DNA of 64,000 bases, from contig NC_044290.2 of the NCBI RefSeq assembly GCF_004027225.2, forward strand, positions 3,426,906-3,490,905, given 5' to 3'. This stretch comes from Strigops habroptila. Taxonomy: Eukaryota > Chordata > Aves > Psittaciformes > Psittacidae. The notes under the pieces were generated by a model. The model saw nothing but the letters and a program-made list of their open reading frames with translations. It did not search any database and was not told the origin of the DNA. A program made the translations under genes and the position numbers. Positions 11,501 to 26,500 of this stretch are shown here, in pieces; position 1 is the stretch's first letter; every line of letters starts with the position of its first letter.

Positions 11501-14500
11501 CAGAAGGTTTTGGCTCTTGAGGACCTGTTTACTTCTCCAAAGCTCATCTATACTGACCCTCTCTAAGTAGGATGATTATTTCTCATTCCACAGACAAATT
11601 ACACCCCAAGAGCGCTAATGTGTACTTGCCTTCTATAAAGCAGGAAGACCTGCAGTAGGCAGCATCTAACTACAGCTCTGCAGGGCTAGGTTTCTGGCCT
11701 AATAGGAGTGTATCTTGGGTGCACCATACCTGAACTATGACTGAATTCTGCCTACCCTTTTCTTTTTAGAACTTCAAACCATTCAGGTTACCTACCCCTC
11801 GCAGTACACTGGGGTCATTAAAAGTTAATTCAACATTAGTCATGCACACAAATACTTCATGTTTCAGCTTCAATAAAGGTCGTTTTCAGGTTAGAGACAA
11901 CTAATTCGAAGCAATGAAAACCCCTGCCTCCTTTCCCTCACAGTTCACATCCCTTTGCCTGAGTTAACAAGCCTAGAGCAATGATGGTTCTGATTTACAA
12001 TCTACACAGGTATCATAGATGTAACTATTAGAACAAACCCTACATTTTTAATCCTGACAGGTCCTTCTTGCCAACCTGATTATACTATTCCTATGCATAT
12101 TAGAGTGCTCTAACAGACAGCAGATTACTTCCCTATATTGGCACACTGAGCACAATTAAACCAAGCCACCTTACCCTTGATCCAATTGCAGTGCATCTAG
12201 TTAACAAGTAGCATAGTCCCAATGGCTTATTGTTTTAGAGAATGCCCTTTTAATTCTGAAGTAAGAACTGCCAAGACAAAAGGAATGGAAACGGCACTGG
12301 GAATACTAGTTGACTAGCCAATTCCCTTTTTGCTTTGATGGTTTCAGGGATAAAACAGCTCTAATTAATTTTGCTGACTGATCTTCTAACAAAGCTACAA
12401 TTAAGTAGTGGGACAGAAGCCTGCTGCTTCAGCAACAACTCTTGGACTTTTGTGTTGTGTCTTCTGAGTATTTCACAAACTGTGTGCAGGAGGGTGGTCA
12501 GGATGGAGAGTAAAATCTTGTTCAAAACAAGGTGTTACAGGTTACAAAAACTTCCAGAGACCACAGAAGTTTGTATTACATCTCATACCCTTTTCCAATA
12601 TAAAGATATTTCCCACAGAAAACGAGAAACCTTTTAGTCCCCTATTTAAATCAAGTATTTCTGATTTTCAGTGAAAGTTCAGAGCAGAAGCATTAGGATT
12701 ACATGCAAAAATATACTACATCCATAATACATGAAGTCACCTTTTTTGGAAAGAAGAAACTATACACATTTGTGCACATGATTTGTGTGTTTACCTCCAC
12801 TCTTGAGAAGATAGCGATTAACATCCTGTATCGTGGTGTTTATGGTAGGCCCAGTTGGAACACTTCCAGGAGTAACATCAGGGTCATTTTCAGGATCAAT
12901 ATTCTGCAGTCCTTTCCATGGCACTCCTGGATGAAACTCTGTTTCAAATATAATAAAAAGAAGAGTACATAAAGTCATAATTCTCCAAAGTTCCTGTGTA
13001 GCAGAAGGCATAAAGATTCAATAAACAAAGCTGTGTTTTAAGGACATCAGTTTGACACGAACTCTTTGGATGTTGTTACCTGGTGGCCAGTTTATGCTGG
13101 AGCCATTGGAAATTTTATCACTATCAGTTTTGGCACGTGACCAGCTGTGAGGAACAGCTACGGGTGGACTGGCGGGTGATTCACTGTTCTGCATCAGATC
13201 ATACCGGCTGTAAGAGTCATCAATGGAGGACTTTCCCGGAGGACCAATACTTAAACCTCCAGGTATAGCACCTGTAAGGAATGAAACGGAAAGGCTTTGG
13301 TTAGGAGTGGCACTAATTTTGGGTATGGAATTTCATCACTCCCTATAGTTTTTTTCTTTTTTTCTTTTCTTTCTGTATTACAAAGGTAGAAAAGAAAATT
13401 GACATGTAAACACAGTAAGCAAGGCTTAACAGCCTCTGAAGCCTTCCTAGGAATTACAGCTGTGAGATACACCACTGGTACAATCTAGACACTCCAGCTA
13501 CAGAAGTGTGCATTACACTACTGCCAAAAAGAGACTAAGTAATTCAAATTGTTGCACTGATAGCAGATAGGAGTTTGCTGAAACAGCATACTAAGGAATA
13601 TCCCTGTAAGCAAGCCCTCTTCCCTAGGTGTTCATTGCAGATGGGGTGGATGATTTGGAATGCCATTCTCATGTCCTACAAACTATCAAAAACAATTTGG
13701 CATAACCAGTACAACTACTTGCAGAATAAACGATTATAAAAGAAATAATGCATGCTTCTCATCATAAAATCCAGGATGCAATAAAGTTAACAGTACCATG
13801 TTCTACCAGAGTAAACTTGGTGCAGGAATTAAGGAATAAACGACACAGGATACTGGAGGCATTAGGGATAAAAGTGTTCAAACAGATTAGCAATCACTTC
13901 TGGAAAAATGTGAAGTTTGTGCTCCTAACTCCCAGGGTGGGTAATCATGTACTGCATCGTGCCTGTGTACAGGACTGGCTGTGAAAGGTTGGCGATACTG
14001 GAAAAATTGTGGGAGAAAGACAATGTAAGGTTATTCTGGATGAAACTTACGCAGATCTGGAGTAAGGAGAAGACTGTGGGACTTGTTTTGCCAACACTGG
14101 TGGCTTGTTTTACCTGAACTCCATGTTTTGAGCAAGAAAATTCAGCAAATGGAAAAAGCATTCCTACACTGCATGTAGGAAGCAATAGCTGCAAGCACTT
14201 AAGATGCATTGCTGAATGTGACTGCAGAAACAATTTTAAAAGTACTCCAGTCTCAAAGGGCACTTTGTACCAACCACCTACTGCAAACAGTAACTTGAGA
14301 ATAAAAAAATGCCATTGCAATAAGCGTGAAGTCTCAAGAAGCCAGGCTCACACTGAGATTAAATATAACATACCGTGCTTGCTGGAGTTCTGGTCAAGCG
14401 AAGAAGCAGCACTAGACAGATTATCCATTGAGTTGGGGTGTGTCCACTGAGGAAGGCGAGACTGGGACTGAGAAGTGTCCTTCACTGACAAACCACCGGT

Positions 14501-17500
14501 AATGTCCATGTTATTTACATTCATGTTCGGGTTCAGTCCAGCTAAGGGGAAATAGGTCATTAGATATCCGTAATAGACTGAGGGATTAAAAGATGTGTTT
14601 AAAAACCTAGCTAAAGGAGTTACAAAACGCTGACTTTCAGACATCTGTACATGTGTACAGTAAATTACTATGCTTATTTGCAACTGCTGTCAAGAACTTT
14701 TGCTTTTATGGGAACACCAATGCAACTCCCATGAATTCAGAAAATGTGAAAACTTTGCTAAAAGTGGAAACAAAAGAAAAGATGTAGGGATGCTATTTTA
14801 AAGCTGTTAGTATTTTTACTTGCAGTCTCTTGTCTCTGGAAAGGCCTTCTGGAAGAGTGCACTGGCATGCTACGTTTAAACCAGTGAGGAATCTGCAGCA
14901 TTCCACTGCATTAGGAACCAAAATGTTCCTAATGTCTCACCAGTGCATGCCCACGATGTCTGCCATTTCATTTTGCTAACAACACTGTACAAATCCCAAA
15001 GAAAGCAACTAATGAGAAGGTCATACAAACAGCGGCCATTCATTAGAGCAGGTATTGTAGTATTTGGGCATATATTTTATATACGCAGAATGAAATCACT
15101 CGGACTGTATTTAGGGAACAATTCTGACACGGTTCTGGGACACGAATCTGGGTCCTTTTTGATATATAATCCTGAATGTCAGCAGATGACAGGAAGCTGA
15201 GATATGATAAGAACCTCTTAGACTTTAATTCATAAATTCTTTTGCCTTCTGATGCTCCCTCCTCTAACAGCTCACCATAGCAGTCAGAATTACCTTCTAA
15301 ACTGCTGCATGGTAGATACAGCTTGGCAATTCTATTGTACACAGCATAAAGAGTCACAAAGAGATTAAATTAATTCCTTTATGTCATAAATGAGGTAGCA
15401 TTCAAACAATCACACAGGAAATAGGTCTGAAAGGTTGTTTTGCTCATGCTGTCTCAAGGCTGAATTAATTATTTTGACATCAATCACATTTGACAGATCT
15501 GTGTCTAACCTACCACGGACTGACCAGTGAGGAACATTTCAGAAACTTCCCAGGTTATTTATTCCAGTAATCTGCTTTGCTGAGAGCAAATATGTGATCT
15601 TTAATGTTTAACTAGATCTCCTTTTACACAACAGAAGTTTATTACCTCTTGCATTAGCCACATGCAAGAAAACTCTTTGTAGGTATCTTTTACATTTTGA
15701 AGATCCCTGCATATCTTTTAAGTCTACTCTTCAGACTAAAGTGACCAGAGGATTTCCCTTTTTTCCTTAGCAGTCATGGTTTTGAAACATCTCATCATCA
15801 TTTGCACAACACTCACTCTGCATTCCTTCAAACTGAGCCATATCCTTCTTGAAATACACTGACCAAACTCGATGCCTTACCAGCACTGATTAGAGTGGAA
15901 AGCTGACTTTGCATGACTTCCAGATGATATTCCTGTTTATCAATATGACATTTGCATGTTTTACAACATGACACTGTTAATGTATATTTAGTTCATAAAT
16001 AGCAAGGCAGGTAGGTACTTAATTATGCAAATCTTCTGTTCTGATATTTGTAGCCAGAGTACAGGTAAGCAAATACAGCCCTCCTGAGCCGCTGCTAGCA
16101 GATAGGTGTGTAGCACCATGATTTTGCTTTGGCATTTCAACACGATTTAATAAACATATCTTTCTATTTCTGTATTTGTTATACAGTGGAGCAAAATATT
16201 TAGATGCTGAATTAAGGAAATATCTTCCCTCTGTCTTTTTCATACGGAACTGCTTTAATCCAGGACACTTACCAAGAGGGTAAGGAGCAAAGGTGTTCGG
16301 TGAAGACTGTTGCTCTTTGGTCTGCAGGTCAGGTAGGCCGGGAGCCTGGGGATGGGGTGAAAAGCTATCCATGGCTGATTTGCCTGCAGAGGGGTGCAAA
16401 GATAGATGTGGAGGGGGAGGCTGCTGCTTCATAAGCAGGGCCTGGGCCAGCTGGCGCTGGTGCTGCTGGATCTGCTGCTGCATGTTATTGATTGTACGTG
16501 CAACCTGGCAAGGAAAAGAATCAATAAATGCTCAACTGAACAAAAAGACACTAGATTTCTTGTGCCTGAAACTACAGTGAAATAACACAATAGATCTCTT
16601 TACAAATAAAAATTGACCATATTAAGAGTTGAAGAGCTTTCCTCCAATAACTGAATGCTGTAAAATAGCTTCATTGCTTTAGCACTCTTTCCTGTCAATA
16701 CTCAAGCCATGCACTACATTATTGTTTCTAAGGATGCTACAGCTGCTTTGCTATAAGCAGTACAATCTCTTTAAGCTACTGAAGACAAACTCTTGCAGAC
16801 AGATTGAACCAGCAGGCAAACCTACTTGCTGCTCCTGTTGTCTCATGGGTCCGGAAACGTTACGCTGAGCCTGTAACATCTGCTGCTGGATTTGTAAACG
16901 TTGGTACGCCTACGAGACAGAAGTGAGAGGTCAGAGGTCGTAACTCACATACACAAAGCCAAACACGCTTGTCTGAACTACTCTGGTACATTATAAAATA
17001 GAAAAGACAGAAACATTGGGAGTTTTCTGAAAACTCCAAGGAAGCAAAAGTAACAATCTTGTTACAAATGTATTTTATAACACATTTAAGTCCAGTGTTC
17101 GTTTTTTGCTTGTCTTTTTTCATTAAACCAAACACGTCAATAAAAAACCTGATGAGTAAGTTTGTGAGCAATAAGAGGTCATTAAAGCTAAGAGTCTACT
17201 TTTTTTCCCTGAAAAAATTGCAACACAAAGCAAAAATTAAAATAGAAGTTTATAATATCTTACAAATAAGATAAACACCAATAGTCAGTTCTCCTATTGG
17301 ACATTTTGAGTTCTGACAACACCTGGTATTTAATCAGTTATGCTGCTTTACTCCAGAAAAATTCCACATATTTTAATGTGGGTCATGGAGCAGTAAATTT
17401 CTTTTTCAAGGTGTTTCTTTGAAAAACGTGAATTTAAAATCCAAAGGAGTTCTGTACAGATATTTTTCAAGTAGCTGGGTACTGTTCAATTGTTACCATG

Positions 17501-20500
17501 GCATGAAATCAATGCTGTGCTCCTCAAAACCAGGAAACATAACCGGAAATGAGTAACAGTATCAAACACTGTTACTAATAAAAGACTTGGACTAAGCACA
17601 TTAAGATCAGCAACTAAGCTAGTTTGTCATCCTCAGTTGGAGGTTTAAACCTAGCAAATACTTACTGTTAGCAGTACAGCTTTTTAAAATATTCTTAAAA
17701 TCCAATTAAATATCTTCAGATGTATGTAAAATTTGCCAATACAATGAAGTACACAGCTTTCCAAAACCAACTAGTTCTCATCACATGCTGTGTTTAATAT
17801 ACATGCCATTAATTACAGGAAGTTTACCCTACACTTTATTATTTCTTGAGGCCACTGAAGGCCGTTCTCCAGGTAATTCAGGGGACTGGCACTGCTGAGA
17901 TTTCTCTTTGTTATGTTGTGACACAAATCTCCCACTTGGTCAATCATTGCGTATGTTGGCATGTAATATACAGAAGTAGTGAGGTTTGAGAATATACTAT
18001 GGTACTCATATCAGTACAAAGTTCTAGTGATCAGCTGTAAAGGATAATTATTCCACAAATGACTACAAAGCCTGAGGCAAAAAACACAATTTTGTTTCTT
18101 TAAAAAGCAACTTTACCAAAGAAATCAGCACCTGATTGTTTTAAAGATCTGTCACATGCATTTAAAATTTAGTTAACCATTCTCTTATTTTATCTTCATG
18201 TCTTCAGATTCAGTTTTAGACCTTATTTGCCATGTCTTCTCACTTACCAGCTGCAGCTGATAGAGCTGGTTCAACATCGTCATATGCTGAGGATTATTAA
18301 TTGGCGAGGTTAACTGTGCAGGGCTGAGACCAATGTTTTTTGCTGCAAACTGCAAAAGCTGTGCTTGAACCTAAGAAAGAAAAGTGTATTAAACATTGTA
18401 CATTTACTTCTAACACTGGCAACTGTGTAAGCCATTAATAAGAGTCACAAGACGTCAGCTGGAAAATAGTATTAGCAGTACTACCATGAACTACCAAAAA
18501 TTAACAAGAGGCTCTACTACAAATCTTAATAACCATACTCAAATGTCCATTTATAGGAAAAGAGCTGGGAACAAACTCCTCAGCATTCTTGAAACACTAC
18601 TTTTTTCCTAAAAAGGAATGTGCCCACAGATAACCTACAGAACATACACACTAGACCATCTTACCAATGTAATATGCTTACTGGCTCGTAAATAAATCAA
18701 CACAGATACAGCCTAGAGTAGCTGCAGCAAGAGTAGCTGCAAAGCCTCAGGAGCATGACAGAATGCATATGGAAAGGAGAGTGCATATGGAAGAGTTCCA
18801 GGGAAAAGGAAAATTCATGAGTGGAAGTGTTGTCTAACCTGAGGGGATAGAAACTGAGGCACTTGAGCACGAAGACTAGGCTGGGATGAATTAAGAGGTT
18901 GCACTGGCGGTTGCTGCGGCTGTTGCATGGTCCTGGCTTGTGCTGCTCCGCTATTGCCAAACATACCCAGATTGCCACTCGGTATCTACAGCAGGACAAG
19001 ACAGACATTGGCATTTAAACACATCACTCAACATATAACCTGGAAGTTACTTATTTCCTCAGTGATTATGACAGGCACAGACAAAGAAACCAGCACCTCC
19101 ACAGTGTATTGACAATCAGGTTTAGAATCAGGCATGGCAAAGATCACAACATCCCAAACCTCCAAAACATTGTACAGATGCCTGAACAAAAGACAGCTGA
19201 AGTTGAAGATTGCTTTTGTAAGGATGCATAACCCTAGAGGGTCACAAGGTGAACAGTGAAAAATACTCGCCAAAAATGTTTGTGTAGCAAGAGCCAGGAG
19301 AATGGAGTCATTAAACTCACAGCATCCCAGTCCTTAAATTAGCTAGGCAGTTTTTATACTTAGCCATTTTACCAACCTACTGATAATGGACATGCTATTA
19401 GTGCAGTCTCTGCTTCTAAAAGATATGCTTAATGGGCTGTAAGTGCTTGACAAGTATTGCCTTTAGAAAACTAACTTTGAAAGAATATACGTAAGAAAAG
19501 CCACCACAGAATGACAGAGGGCTCTTCTGTGCTGTTATTTCTTATCTTTGCTGGAACTTCAATTTACATGGCAAAAAACCCCTTTACATAATCAACAGTA
19601 GTTTATGGACTCTCAGTCTCGTGGTGTTTATCAGTCTTTCCCTCCATCTTCTTTCCTCCTTTTCTTTTGGTTTCAGCATAGTGAGGTGGGGATCGGTCTC
19701 TTCTCCCACATAACAAGCGACAGGACAAGAGCAAATGGCCTCAAGCTGTGCCAGGGGAGGTTTAAATAGACTATTAGGAAAAATGGCTTCACCAAAAGGG
19801 TTGCCCAGCACTGGAACAGGCTGCCCAGGGCAGTGGCGGAGTCACCATCCCTAGAGGGATTTAAAAGATGTGTGGATGTGTCCCTGAGGGACACAGGTTA
19901 GTGGTGGACTTGGCAGTGCTGGGTGAACAGCTGGACTTGATGATCTTAAAGATCTTTTCCAACGTGAATGATTCTATGTTCTACCCAGGGGCCAAAACAT
20001 CCCTCTTGATCTGACCAGAGGTGCTAGAAGCACAGCTCCTTTCTCACCTGTCAAAGCTATGAGCTGTCTTGCCACTTACAGCAGGAATAAAAAAGCCTCT
20101 ATCACCTCTCACCCATCTCATCGCTGAGTAATTATGCCAGCCAGGAAAGATAAATTAGAGCAATGTCTCTGCCTTAGATTCTGTGACCATTAGCAACGCC
20201 TCAAAACACGAAACCTCACATCAATCAAGGCAGAGCTATACTAGGGATAATGGTATAAATCCATAACACTAGTGTCTCTTCTCAATGGATGCGTGTAATT
20301 AGCAGGCTAATTACTACTAAGCAGTTGTTTTAATGTCCTATAACATGAAATGTTTACACAGCAGGGAAGTTTTCCCATTGATACTTCATGTGAACAAAGA
20401 TGTTGCACCCACTTTCAGTGACGGGCACTAGCAGCGAGTCCAAGAGAGCTAAAATTGAACTGAGAATCTCCCCCGACAGCCTTACCTGTCTAGAAGAATT

Positions 20501-23500
20501 CAAGTTTTGCATGCCCAGCCCTGAGGCAATCCCGCCCAGGGTCTGATTAGGGAGTGCACTGTTTGAAAGGGGGAGCTTCAGGCTTGGTGAAGGCAAAAAT
20601 GGTGAAGTAGTGGGCTCTTCCACTAGGCCGCCATCCTGATTGGAGAAAGAAAGGGTGAGCTGTGTGCGGCGCCCAGGAGCAGGCAGCACAAACAGTGTCC
20701 CATGGGAATACAAAAGGGCATGGGATGGATAAGAATATTAAATAATAACAATAATAATAAAAAATAAGGGTATGAATAACAGGGAATGGAAGTATGAAGT
20801 GAAGGGAGAAAAAAGAGAGAAACTGGATTAAGGTACTGTTTTTCTTAATTTGTTGCACTTAATTCACAAACGCACAATCACCCTCACCCACTTCTCCAGA
20901 AGGAAAGGAGGGATTCATTCTAGCAGAGCTATTAGGTGGCCATCATCTCCTCCCCCTTAGATCTTCTCCTCTCCTCTCCACCAGACTGAAAGGTGGAAAG
21001 GGAAGAGACCCAGCACGTTTCAGGGAAGTCTCTTGTTTGGTGAACTCTCAGCAGCAGAGCACAGGCACAGGCCATACTGCTTTTGCTAACCCAGGACTTG
21101 GGAAAGGCCAGATCAGCTGATCTGACGCCAGTGTGTATTTGATTCCACATCATAGCACTGCTCTTAAAAAAGCATTTTTGCTTTAATCCCCTTTCCTAAC
21201 GGAGACACATGAGCCTTTTTTAATATTCACACAGCACTGAGTTATTATTAGCCACTATGAAACATTACACTCTAACGCACCCAATGAACAAAAATACTTA
21301 AACCCAATAATGATAATGTTGTGTGTGTGGCCTTCCTGAGAAAGCAATTAAGACCCTGCCTTAGTGTCCCCCAAGGAGGAGGAAGATTTTAGCAAGACAT
21401 AAGGGCCCCCTCTGGTAACTGGGTTGCAGGGAACGGCTGAACATGGATATGAGGCACAGAAGGCAGTGCCCACAGGGGGCAAACAGCAAGTTAGAAAATA
21501 AAATAAAAACATATAACCTTCAATCAAACAGGTAGATATCTAGCTAGTAATACAGTGGGGTACTGAGTTCTATCTCAAACTGTGCTTTGATGTCTGGGAA
21601 GCCTGCAGCAAGTATGATCAAATAACACTGTGTACAAAGTAGAGCTCCAAAAACAGGCAGAGCGAAAAATCTTTAATTTGCAATGTGCTGGACTGGTGTT
21701 TTTCAGGCAACACATTCACTGCAAAAAAAGGGTTTTAAACAGGTGAGAAGCTACGTACTTTCAACCAATAAATTCAATGCCCCAGAAGATTGTGAGATAC
21801 TGATAAACCTCCCTTGTTACAAAAGCAGCCCAGTCCACAAAACAGAGACCCAAATAAATGAGCGAATGCAGCAAGCATGCTTGGTAAATTTTATGTTCTA
21901 GGTTAATCCTGAAAAATGCATTTTCAACAGCTCCCCTTTGATTCAAAGAAAGTTTCTTTACTATGAGGCAAAGTGACACTTGACATGCTATCTGACTATC
22001 CTGAGGGGGACACTGACATTTTCTAATGATATCCCCAAGGCCTTGCAGCTCAAGATATTTTACATTCTACTGGACATCAGTCACACTCCACAAACAACTG
22101 CAGCTTGCATGACAGGAACAGGTTCAAGGATTTCTCCTTAGATCACAGACATATGTTTACAATTCTACCCTTCCCCCTTTAAAGTGAAAATCATTTCAAG
22201 CTCCGTGTGCGCTCTCTCCTTCAGATGCCATTGCTTCCTATGTGAACAGGCCTATTGACCACGAAAGACCAAAGTGATCCCTCCCAGCCCCTCAAATTTA
22301 TTCAAGTCTTGTCTCCTTCCCATTTTTTTTTCTCATTTTGGACATAGGCAGTGCCAGGGATGATGGAGGACAAGCCACACTGGAGACCTGGGCATCTAAT
22401 ATCCAGAACAAGCAGACTCTTGCTGCACAGCCACCTTCACAAGTGGGTTCCTTGGCTGAACTGCAGCAAATGTCTTCTGTAGCAATTTTATAACAATTGT
22501 TCATATTTTGTTGTATTTTTGTAATAATGTGCCCACTGTGCTGCACAAAGCTGTGCTCTGTAAGTGGATCTTGGTCAACATCAAGTACTCCTCAGTCATA
22601 TTCATCCTAGAAGAGGTGACACCTGTACTGCTGACCATAGTTTGTGACCCATTATTTTTCAGGATCCTTTATGTAATAATTGTTTCCTGAAGAGTAATCT
22701 TTCCTACCTAACCTTTCCTCTTCAGTGGTTTTCTTACAGATTTATGTTACATTTCTCACACAGGCTAATCAATTAAACAAACCGCCTAGATCTGAATGGT
22801 CATCGTCATGCTCAATCCAGCACTGCTTTAAACTTTTTTAAATGGACTTAAAACCTGACCATTCTATGATTAGGAAAAGATTCCAACATTGTGCTCGAAT
22901 CAGAAACAAGGAAGCAGCCTAGTGAGAATATTTTGGAAGAACGCGACTGCAGTCAACAGGCATCAAGGCTTGTAGACCTGGATTTCTCAACAGCAGAGAG
23001 GAAGGGCTAATCAGAAAATTAGCTTTACCTGTCAGAGACAGGAGTGAAAAGGAGACTTAATTTGTCAGGTGAGAATTTCACAGTCTCCTACACGCTCAAG
23101 AATTTGGGAGAAAGTTTAGAAGCAGCATCAGGGCAAAGAAGACAGGCCTCTCTGCTGGCATTATGGGAGAAAGCTTAAGAATTCAAAGGTAGAGGAGAGC
23201 AGGAGGGAAAACAAGTCTGCCAGGGGGCTAACAGAAGCCTCACACAGGGCGAGCTTGCACTAGTGCCGAAGTAGGCTGATGGTATGTCTCTTTAGAACTG
23301 ACCTGACTTTTGACCACAACTAATGCAACAGTCCAGAGTTCAACACTTGCACCTGACTATGCTAAAAAATTAAGTGACATCTCTATATGGTTCAAGATTC
23401 TCAATTATGTGGTGATCAGTGCAGACCACCACGTTTTCCTTCGGAGCTTAGAACACTCAATAGGTGTGGTGAGAATGCACCCCAAACTTGAGTCCCAGAA

Positions 23501-26500
23501 CTCTGGAGTGGGAGGTACCCAACCCAAATCCCTCCACTTTCAGGAAAGATCCTTTGAAGCACTCTAGGCTTATTTCTGGTATTTTTAAAGATGCTTCCAG
23601 GAAAATCTCACATGCTTTTCTTACAAATTGGATGGCTCCGGATGACATCAGGAGACATCTTCAAGCAAACCTGATACCCAAGTACAGTGTGATCACCACC
23701 AAGCATAAGATAACATATCAGGGTATTGCTAGGCTGGATCTTTATTTCCTTGAAGCCACTGGATTTTCTCCCTTCTCCTTTCATGGTGTTATAGGGCAAG
23801 ATAACATCCTGACAAATAATACAATTAACAAACCAAGCGCCAAAGATTGACTCAGTGTGACACAGAATAAAGAGTATCTGCAGCAAATACTGAGGAGCAA
23901 GTGAAAGCAAACAGTCAAAGGTGAAGTTTAACTGCACAGACCACTACTAATCCAGAGAGAACAGGGAGTTCAGTGGGTTCAGAAGCAAATGTCAGGGCTG
24001 TAAATTCTCTCTCCTCAAATGCATAAGGTTAAAAAAAAAAAAAGAGTAAGTGCTGGCTTTACCTGTCAGAGAAAATGCAGGAGAAAAATCCTGGAGTCTC
24101 AACTCAGGCGAGCTGAGAGGGAATCAGCTGAGAAAGAGGGGTAGCAGTGAGCACACTAACTCAACTTACAATGACAAGAAGAGGAACCTCACATAACTTA
24201 TTTGAGGCTCAGCAAAGCCAAGCAAAAGGATAATGACTTGCTAAGACAGTAAGTAAAATAAGGAACGTTGACTGGAGTGCTTCAGCTGTGCAAAGAGCTT
24301 TTTCACTGACCAAGACTGACCTGAGCAGGAAGCAAGACAGCTCCAGGCTAAATACTCTGAAATAGTACCTCAAAGGGCAAGGAGGGTTTGGAGAAGTTGC
24401 TCCAGCAGCATGAGCTGTAAATCTGAAAAGAATTTCCTTGGAAAAAATATCTATTCTTAGAGTAGAAACTCAATTTGCTTAATTCACTTACCAAGTTGCT
24501 CAACACTCTGATAGCTAACAAATATAGTTTGGGATTATTTCCTTCATTATAGTAAAGTCACCGTGACAGATTATGCCTAGACTGACAGATTTTACTCGCT
24601 GTATGAATATTAACGATTGTAGAACTCCCTTCTCAGTGGTGGTGTTTAACATACGTTTCTGTAATTACGCATCATGCTGCACATAATGCACCTCTCTGGC
24701 AATAATTGTACTGCTCAAGATCCTGTTACCCTAGAAAATAAAAGGTTAACTGGCATGCCCACGTGAATTTTGTGACCTTCTTCAGGAGAGAGATCTTTCA
24801 ATCAACATATTCATTAAAGTTTGCCATTAGCAAACGGATTTGCCATAGTTAAGAATGAACTTTACATGGCAGGAAGGGAAAAAAAGGAAGATGACCCAGA
24901 CTGAGCCAGACATTGTAGGAAATACACAATCAGTTCAGTCTGATTTTGGGAACAAAACCATATCTGAATGACGTGGTGTCCATTATAAGTAGGGAGCCCA
25001 GAAGGAACAAATGTTATTATTCCCCAAAAGCAGAAGAGCAGTTTTCCAATATATAATCTTTGCAGGAAGCTGCCATTACACTCAATTCTGCAGCACTGTG
25101 GCAGCACTGAACTATCACAAAACCTTTTGATATGCCAGGACCTTCTAAAGCAAATTTCGTGTAGATGCTAATTTTAGCTTCATATAAATAACCCGTAATT
25201 ATGTAAGATCCTTTTGTGTTTAATCAAATTAACTTGTTTACAGTTTGCATTGTACCAACACTAAAACTCAGCAAACTGTTTAGCCTGTGATGACAGCGCA
25301 AACAGTCATAGCTGTCATGAAAAGGTCAGTATTCATCAGATGTCCTAGAGCAGCACCATGCCAATTTTCTTAGCACAACACCTGGGAACCTGTCACAACA
25401 GAAACCATAACTTTAAGGATAACACTATAGTTAAGACTCTAAGAAAAGAGAGGGTGAAGGGCTGCTCGGATAACCACTATTCAGAGTCGGTAAAGTTTTT
25501 AATACAGCCTGTGTTAACAAGACTGGAGATCACTTCTGTCTCACATCCTGCAAACAGCTTGTGTAAAATGAATAGGTTTCAGCATTGTTTGTGAAAAGCC
25601 CATATTTCTGCATTCAGAAACCACCCATCCCATCTTTAAGAATATTTCAAATAATCTGTGAAATAAAGAAGAGCACCAGGAGATTTTTCTTCCCTTATTA
25701 ATAATTTGGGGGAGGATTCTGAGGGATTTGTAGGACTTTGTCAGGTTGGAAATCATCTTTCCTGCTGAAGATTTGGCTGTGCTTTTCCCTACATCCTTCT
25801 CTTTAGTTTGCATCTTGGACACCATTAACTTCTGGAGCTGCCTTCTCAGCCATTACACGGTGCTGGAAAATTTGTCATACATGATCACAGAAAAGGAAGC
25901 TCATCGGAGAAGCTATTTATGATTTTGTGTGTCTGCTCTTAACACAAATACCTCAGGTCTTTGTTCCTATTAAGTACTGAACTTTTACTGAAATCTGTAA
26001 GGAACTCAAAACTCAGGAATTAGAAGCCTAATTCTTCAAGATTTTAGCCTTGGTCCTGCCTGCTTGTTAATTTGGGTAAGGATAACTGACTCTGGACTCT
26101 TGCAGAGTGAAAGGCTTTCTGTGCTCCATTTCCTTGTTCTTCCCATTTCTAGTTCCACTGCACTACTGATCCCTTACTAAGTTTTCTTTTCAAGCGTAAC
26201 ACTGGAGATGACCACTGTTTATTCCTATGTGGGGATCAAATCATTGGTCCTTTCCACAAGGTTTAAATTCCCCACAAGATGGCAAAAAGAGAGGAAAAGA
26301 AAAAAAGCAGTACGTAATTATCTATCAGCTTTCTAAACAGACAGTGGAAATCATCAGCATTTCTACACTGTGTACTGTTTTGACTTGTATATCATTCACA
26401 TTCCTGAACTTACCTTGTCAAGGAAGGTGGGGCGGTCCATGGAAGACTCTTTGGAGATTGGTGGTGGGCGGCAGCCAAGGGGTTTGGTGACCATTCCATT

